Shown piece by piece: positions 50,801-51,714 of a stretch of DNA of 51,714 bases. Position numbers and translations under genes: made by a program. Location: assembly GCA_947450545.1 (NCBI GenBank), contig CANFVU010000007.1, forward strand, positions 1 to 51,714, written 5' to 3'. This stretch comes from Actinomycetota bacterium (GTDB lineage Bacteria > Actinomycetota > Actinomycetes > Nanopelagicales > Nanopelagicaceae). A model generated the notes under the pieces. It had not been told where the DNA came from and did not search any database. It saw nothing but the letters and a program-made list of their open reading frames with translations. Numbering within the stretch: position 1 is the first letter of the stretch; each line of letters opens with the position of its first letter.

Positions 50801-51308
50801 ATGACCAATAACAGTTACCATTATTTTGAGTACCAAGAAGTGGATCTACGGATGGCAAACAGAACCATGTGTGATTCTCTGCTGCAGTCCCATCGTTGTT
50901 AAGCAACTCAACTTTAAGGTTCGCCTGCTTGAGATTGATGTTGTACGTGCCATCTGCAACTGCTGACAATCCTGCATCAGCCATCGCGACAGCATCAGTC
51001 ATATTCCCTGAAGGTGGCGTGACCTGAAGTTGCATCCAATTCACATATCGACTGATGGTAAATGTAGCCACACCATTCGCACCTGTAGTAACAACCGGTG
51101 AGAAAAATTCATCAACCGCGTCATACGTCAACATCTGAACGAGCGCACCACTCATCAAATTACCGCTGTGATCGCGCACCACAACCGTCTTCGTGACCGT
51201 TCCCGCCGCTTGCGCACTTCCCATTCCCACTCCGGGCAGTACCGTTTGGAAAATTCCTATCAACAAAGAAAAGACAGCAAGCTTTGAAATCGATGCGCGT
51301 TTTAACAT
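44862..51308 (-). CDS. Giant secreted repeat protein (2148 aa, about 20 Cna-B/carboxypeptidase-regulatory-like units)
   Basis: After a signal peptide of about 35 residues (cleavage near SAQAAGT), the whole protein consists of about 20 diverged units averaging 105 residues. Units tend to open with phrases such as PNLTVRLVDKDG, PNVKMEVTDPV or GRVLDPTG. A W-rich strand follows (NWIDW, QWIGG), then DxNG, and units close with Y-x-hydrophobic-x-hydrophobic and xPWN or PPxG. This matches the transthyretin-like Cna-B or carboxypeptidase-regulatory fold, used in surface stalks. Cys is rare, and no sortase or membrane anchor is visible at the C-terminus. AGGATGG precedes the ATG. It probably forms a long extracellular rod. 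Function unknown. Confidence 0.88.
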   Translation of the reverse strand: MLKRASISKLAVFSLLIGIFQTVLPGVGMGSAQAAGTVTKTVVVRDHSGNLMSGALVQMLTYDAVDEFFSPVVTTGANGVATFTISRYVNWMQLQVTPPSGNMTDAVAMADAGLSAVADGTYNINLKQANLKVELLNNDGTAAENHTWFCLPSVDPLLGTQNNGNCYWSLRSGAFGVYLPTALSTSTSYFATIAPDSRATNSATFAWRYGMKVSGAAGSQTPTFYSDAQFTSVYSPTGAGIYQFKLRTNTLVGHLKNTDGTSYTLPSGTHYNVRVVREDPSSGNPAADPQIARSNSGMTSNGTFYASVAGNIAGKYQVIFTPTGSGTNPAFVRNIYQDSSGNWSLTQSGYSATKPFEFNLSKPADSALLKLKVVKSGTSTLEAANIQVNRNSTKTDMGNIASTDGNASWEKSAFTDGTYSISLSPNRDDASNSNFTLTVSGSTFTLKDEANNVIALDGDGSYHVSLNSVNIPFVVSHPSGIELQTQWIDARMCIDLGGGNEGNCFWGNFNSATLQGGIQVPDGTYKLTLSPFGNSDLAAISYSVVVSGSSVVVKDASNTTIAKNSSGFYPLPIGLSSLKFKIVDPLDPSTMLTQSNIQVCPTDNSWNIQSCFDGGGWTGTSGVSLSTGKYLIRVNDQSGVYALSNYHLTYNATTSVATFQETVNKDGDVYLISPKQPNLRLQIVDPANSSTPLTAGSVDYCPTSGGNCEGMGFNQQGKVNFNMPQGTYRLNVRPDSSLGFATKTYEVTVNSSGVASITGVTAESDGVFKLAPSVPNVTLNVKTPTGGAISFANGQWIQSTLFKWNSVKNFWDYSQDGGWSQGVVRYNITEAGRYRVSLNPIGFNDYSQSFIEPFDVTTGPLKVSYNSNSPADSQVINANLATPNLKLTVVNPLTSPATPLSNGWVTVEMFDDIYGARHWIQNMDLNASNPGLTSAALGNGQYLLTVNPPQGAASIVGLTTKQYIVKVEAGAVTSFTVGNDPQALGSAVSQDSGRYVVSPASANISGRVLDAAGVPWSNGNNIWMNVNLQKLAGDGVNWNWSNNWANVNQDGYFSMRVEAAGTYRLRLQPEGRSDVSVTNTDSFAVTDPNTLSKDFGEIRLNAPTLKVAVQTATGNTNLQNIGIEIRKNGNWIDWSGTGWSGIGGVNLTSAGTYDFVVNPPGDGSEPTASKKIYSVSVTASGSSFTGAVTGVTPNSSGVYVLKLGTAGLVGTVVDTTTPGVAVRDAQIVPVDNSTGQEMWDYSVGSHADGSWAMSLPQGSYSIYARAPWNVTNMGNSDLIGNVVVAANGNTSVEGAAQTAGLTTSAFKIKLKSPTWSGRVLDPTGATALANARVCLFVNISSKSPWICANTDQNGNWAMSAPTGYTVGTTDFASDSQLQVAPNGSSNFSMATYQGKSAIEGAGFMHGGGSVDLRLVAPNITIRVMANGSPARNLWVNLDKDNFGWIGGSGTDSNGYARFNLDGLSALPDKSFNVRVEVNGNADYSSSYASLFKRYTSSEVATLIGAGTTFADSVSLATPNVKMEVTDPVNNSLVPYTWVELFDATDNVWIGGGSTDRNGFVALNAPTAGHVYTVTVNAPWNGSTTSTRHAYTAVVDGSNTSIVALSDTFNAAPVSKNSSGIFPVHLATPSVTGVVQKPDGSSVANSWVNPINADTGDWLGNYGSNTNSQGQFGMALSAGNYQLEANVPWNVSGLARSARCSLTVTSSNTISNVSGCATNSGGVVLGLRAPNLTVRLVDKDGHPIQNAGFGIGLGPWNTYGNSDSNGKVSVFVDKAAIKSGFGGGLTGTQNLWIWIDPPWGSSAVVRVNCASSQVTTPCVNVPSVDLSTTSDYVGSDISSPITITMPAPNTTIQVKKPDDSNIGQGAWVQIFSVVGGNKQWIGGSNTDSSGVATFNIVDTSTAFAVQVDAPWNMKSQYAAKTYDGVSGAGLAFSSVNNQSFKLAAPNLNLVINAKSGVTDKWGWVNVEQVDISGNWIGWVGGYGLDDQGRASLSLPGTKYYRITAWPGPGKPGAQSVCYLQADSSDSVTVTTNASNTCTGANMVGSTLTMTLAQGNVIGTVTHNGTAVSGAVIYALPSTETSDNDAVAVITSTDSDGNYGLQLDSSIQWKIKVIPINPTGATDLMVLSGYNTAFTPPSPGQVAVRQNRTV

Positions 51309-51413
51309 GAAGCCATCCTATTTTTTACCCCAAACAGGGCGGTAGAAGTGACCAGTCCATTCTTGTTTCCTCAACAGAGTCCACTCAGCACTCACCGTAA
51401 AACAAAGTTCTAT

Positions 51414-51620
51414 TTATGCAGGAATGGAGAAAAAGTTCGCCTTCTTATAATCCGATCCCGCTAACTCCTGCGCCAATGCAGTCGTGGCCAACAATCCAAG
51501 CCAATCCCCAAAAGAGGAGAAGGCCATCGAGTTCCACAGCTTCCTAAAAGCCGGAATCGACAACACGCTCCTGGAATCCGCCTGTGCCGGGGCGCCGGGA
51601 TATGGCATCTGCTGAGACAT
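51414..51620 (-). pseudogene. Truncated second copy of the MFS-Tmk 5' end
   Basis: The frame from ATG 51620 gives 63 residues identical to the N-terminus of the intact fusion, then leaves the homology after KKANF and stops five codons later. It contains only the start of the first membrane segments and no kinase. It lies upstream of, and in the same direction as, the giant secreted gene. It is best read as a junction remnant. Its promoter-proximal TAGACT and start are intact, so a short peptide could still be made. Confidence 0.85.
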
Positions 51621-51635
51621 AAGGGGGAGTCTATC
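51432..51635 (-). repeat. Direct repeat copy B: remnant of the MFS-Tmk 5' end
   Basis: This copy is 204 bases long with 199 identical to 42615-42818 at an offset of 8817. Beyond the upstream edge (51636 onward) the sequence is unrelated to that before copy A, and beyond the other edge (below 51432) it switches to the leader of the giant gene. The boundaries therefore mark recombination joints. Confidence 0.95.
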
Positions 51636-51689
51636 CGCACCCCACTGACACGTCTTGGTCTAAATATGACGCTTATCCACATCGATTCT

Positions 51690-51714
51690 GTACAAAATCA
51701 AATTGATTCTGTAC
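51690..51714. promoter_or_regulatory. Near-perfect 25-bp palindrome at the window edge
   Basis: GTACAAAATCA and TGATTCTGTAC flank AAT, with one mismatch between the arms. The 10-mer GATTCTGTAC also occurs as a direct repeat 21 bases apart (51684 and 51705). It sits about 70 bases upstream of the truncated tmk start and may be an operator of whatever gene once lay here. The element may continue past the window. Confidence 0.5.

Noticed and set aside
44862-51308. Non-ribosomal peptide, polyketide or toxin (RHS/CDI) gene because of its size
   Set aside because: The protein is a uniform array of beta-rich secreted units with a signal peptide. There are no carrier, condensation, YD-repeat or toxin domains.
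42804-51431. Composite transposon or prophage between the direct repeats
   Set aside because: No transposase, integrase or phage gene is present, and the repeats are fragments of a resident coding gene, not IS ends.
1-51714. CRISPR array, restriction-modification or toxin-antitoxin system
   Set aside because: No regularly spaced repeats with unique spacers and no nuclease, methylase or antitoxin-like genes were seen on either strand.

Overview
The window looks like the chromosome of a free-living, streamlined actinobacterium. Most intergenic gaps are short, and many genes abut or overlap by 1-4 bp. Base composition looks near-balanced to slightly AT-rich by eye. Gene content is actinobacterial: an MFS-thymidylate kinase fusion, MurT/GatD, GTP-dependent PEP carboxykinase and a fused E1 alpha-beta dehydrogenase. 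This fits the freshwater acI/Nanopelagicales group, but that placement is inference and no phylogenetic marker was compared.

Layout. (1) 1-2912: end of a sugar-type ABC importer (binding protein, two permeases) and a DeoR regulator. (2) 2909-6315, minus strand: E2 and fused E1 of a 2-oxoacid (or acetoin-type) dehydrogenase complex. (3) 6.4-19.2 kb: a catabolic block with two VOC proteins, a GntR regulator, a PRISE-like reductase, a classical SDR, three zinc-type alcohol dehydrogenases, a 3-hydroxyisobutyrate-dehydrogenase-like enzyme and a ribose-family importer. One importer subunit is an ATPase-permease fusion. (4) 19.2-29.6 kb: a second block with an XRE-cupin regulator, an M24 peptidase-fold enzyme, an EboE-like TIM-barrel protein, an amidohydrolase, a degenerate SDR, a bicupin and a second ribose-family importer. 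(5) 29.6-42.8 kb: mostly housekeeping genes (PEP carboxykinase, DMT-type transporter, DEAD-box helicase, GatD/MurT, Apt, tRNA-Thr, DNA polymerase delta-prime, MFS-Tmk) plus a secreted protein of unknown role. (6) 42.8-51.7 kb: two secreted repeat proteins of 663 and 2148 aa, lying between the real MFS-Tmk gene and a truncated second copy of its 5' end.

How the genes work together. Blocks 3 and 4 each pair a dedicated importer with dehydrogenases, SDRs, VOC or cupin proteins and a local regulator. This is the usual design for import and oxidative breakdown of an unusual hydroxylated or cyclic carbon source. The substrates cannot be named from sequence alone. Several candidate operators, some built of 11-bp tandem units, sit in front of these operons.

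Most striking feature. A 204-bp direct repeat of the MFS-Tmk 5' end (42615-42818 and 51432-51635) flanks the giant secreted-protein pair. The copies differ at five positions, and all five changes are silent. That suggests the cassette arrived by recombination with a diverged relative, carrying its own functional-type junction, rather than by an old duplication followed by decay.
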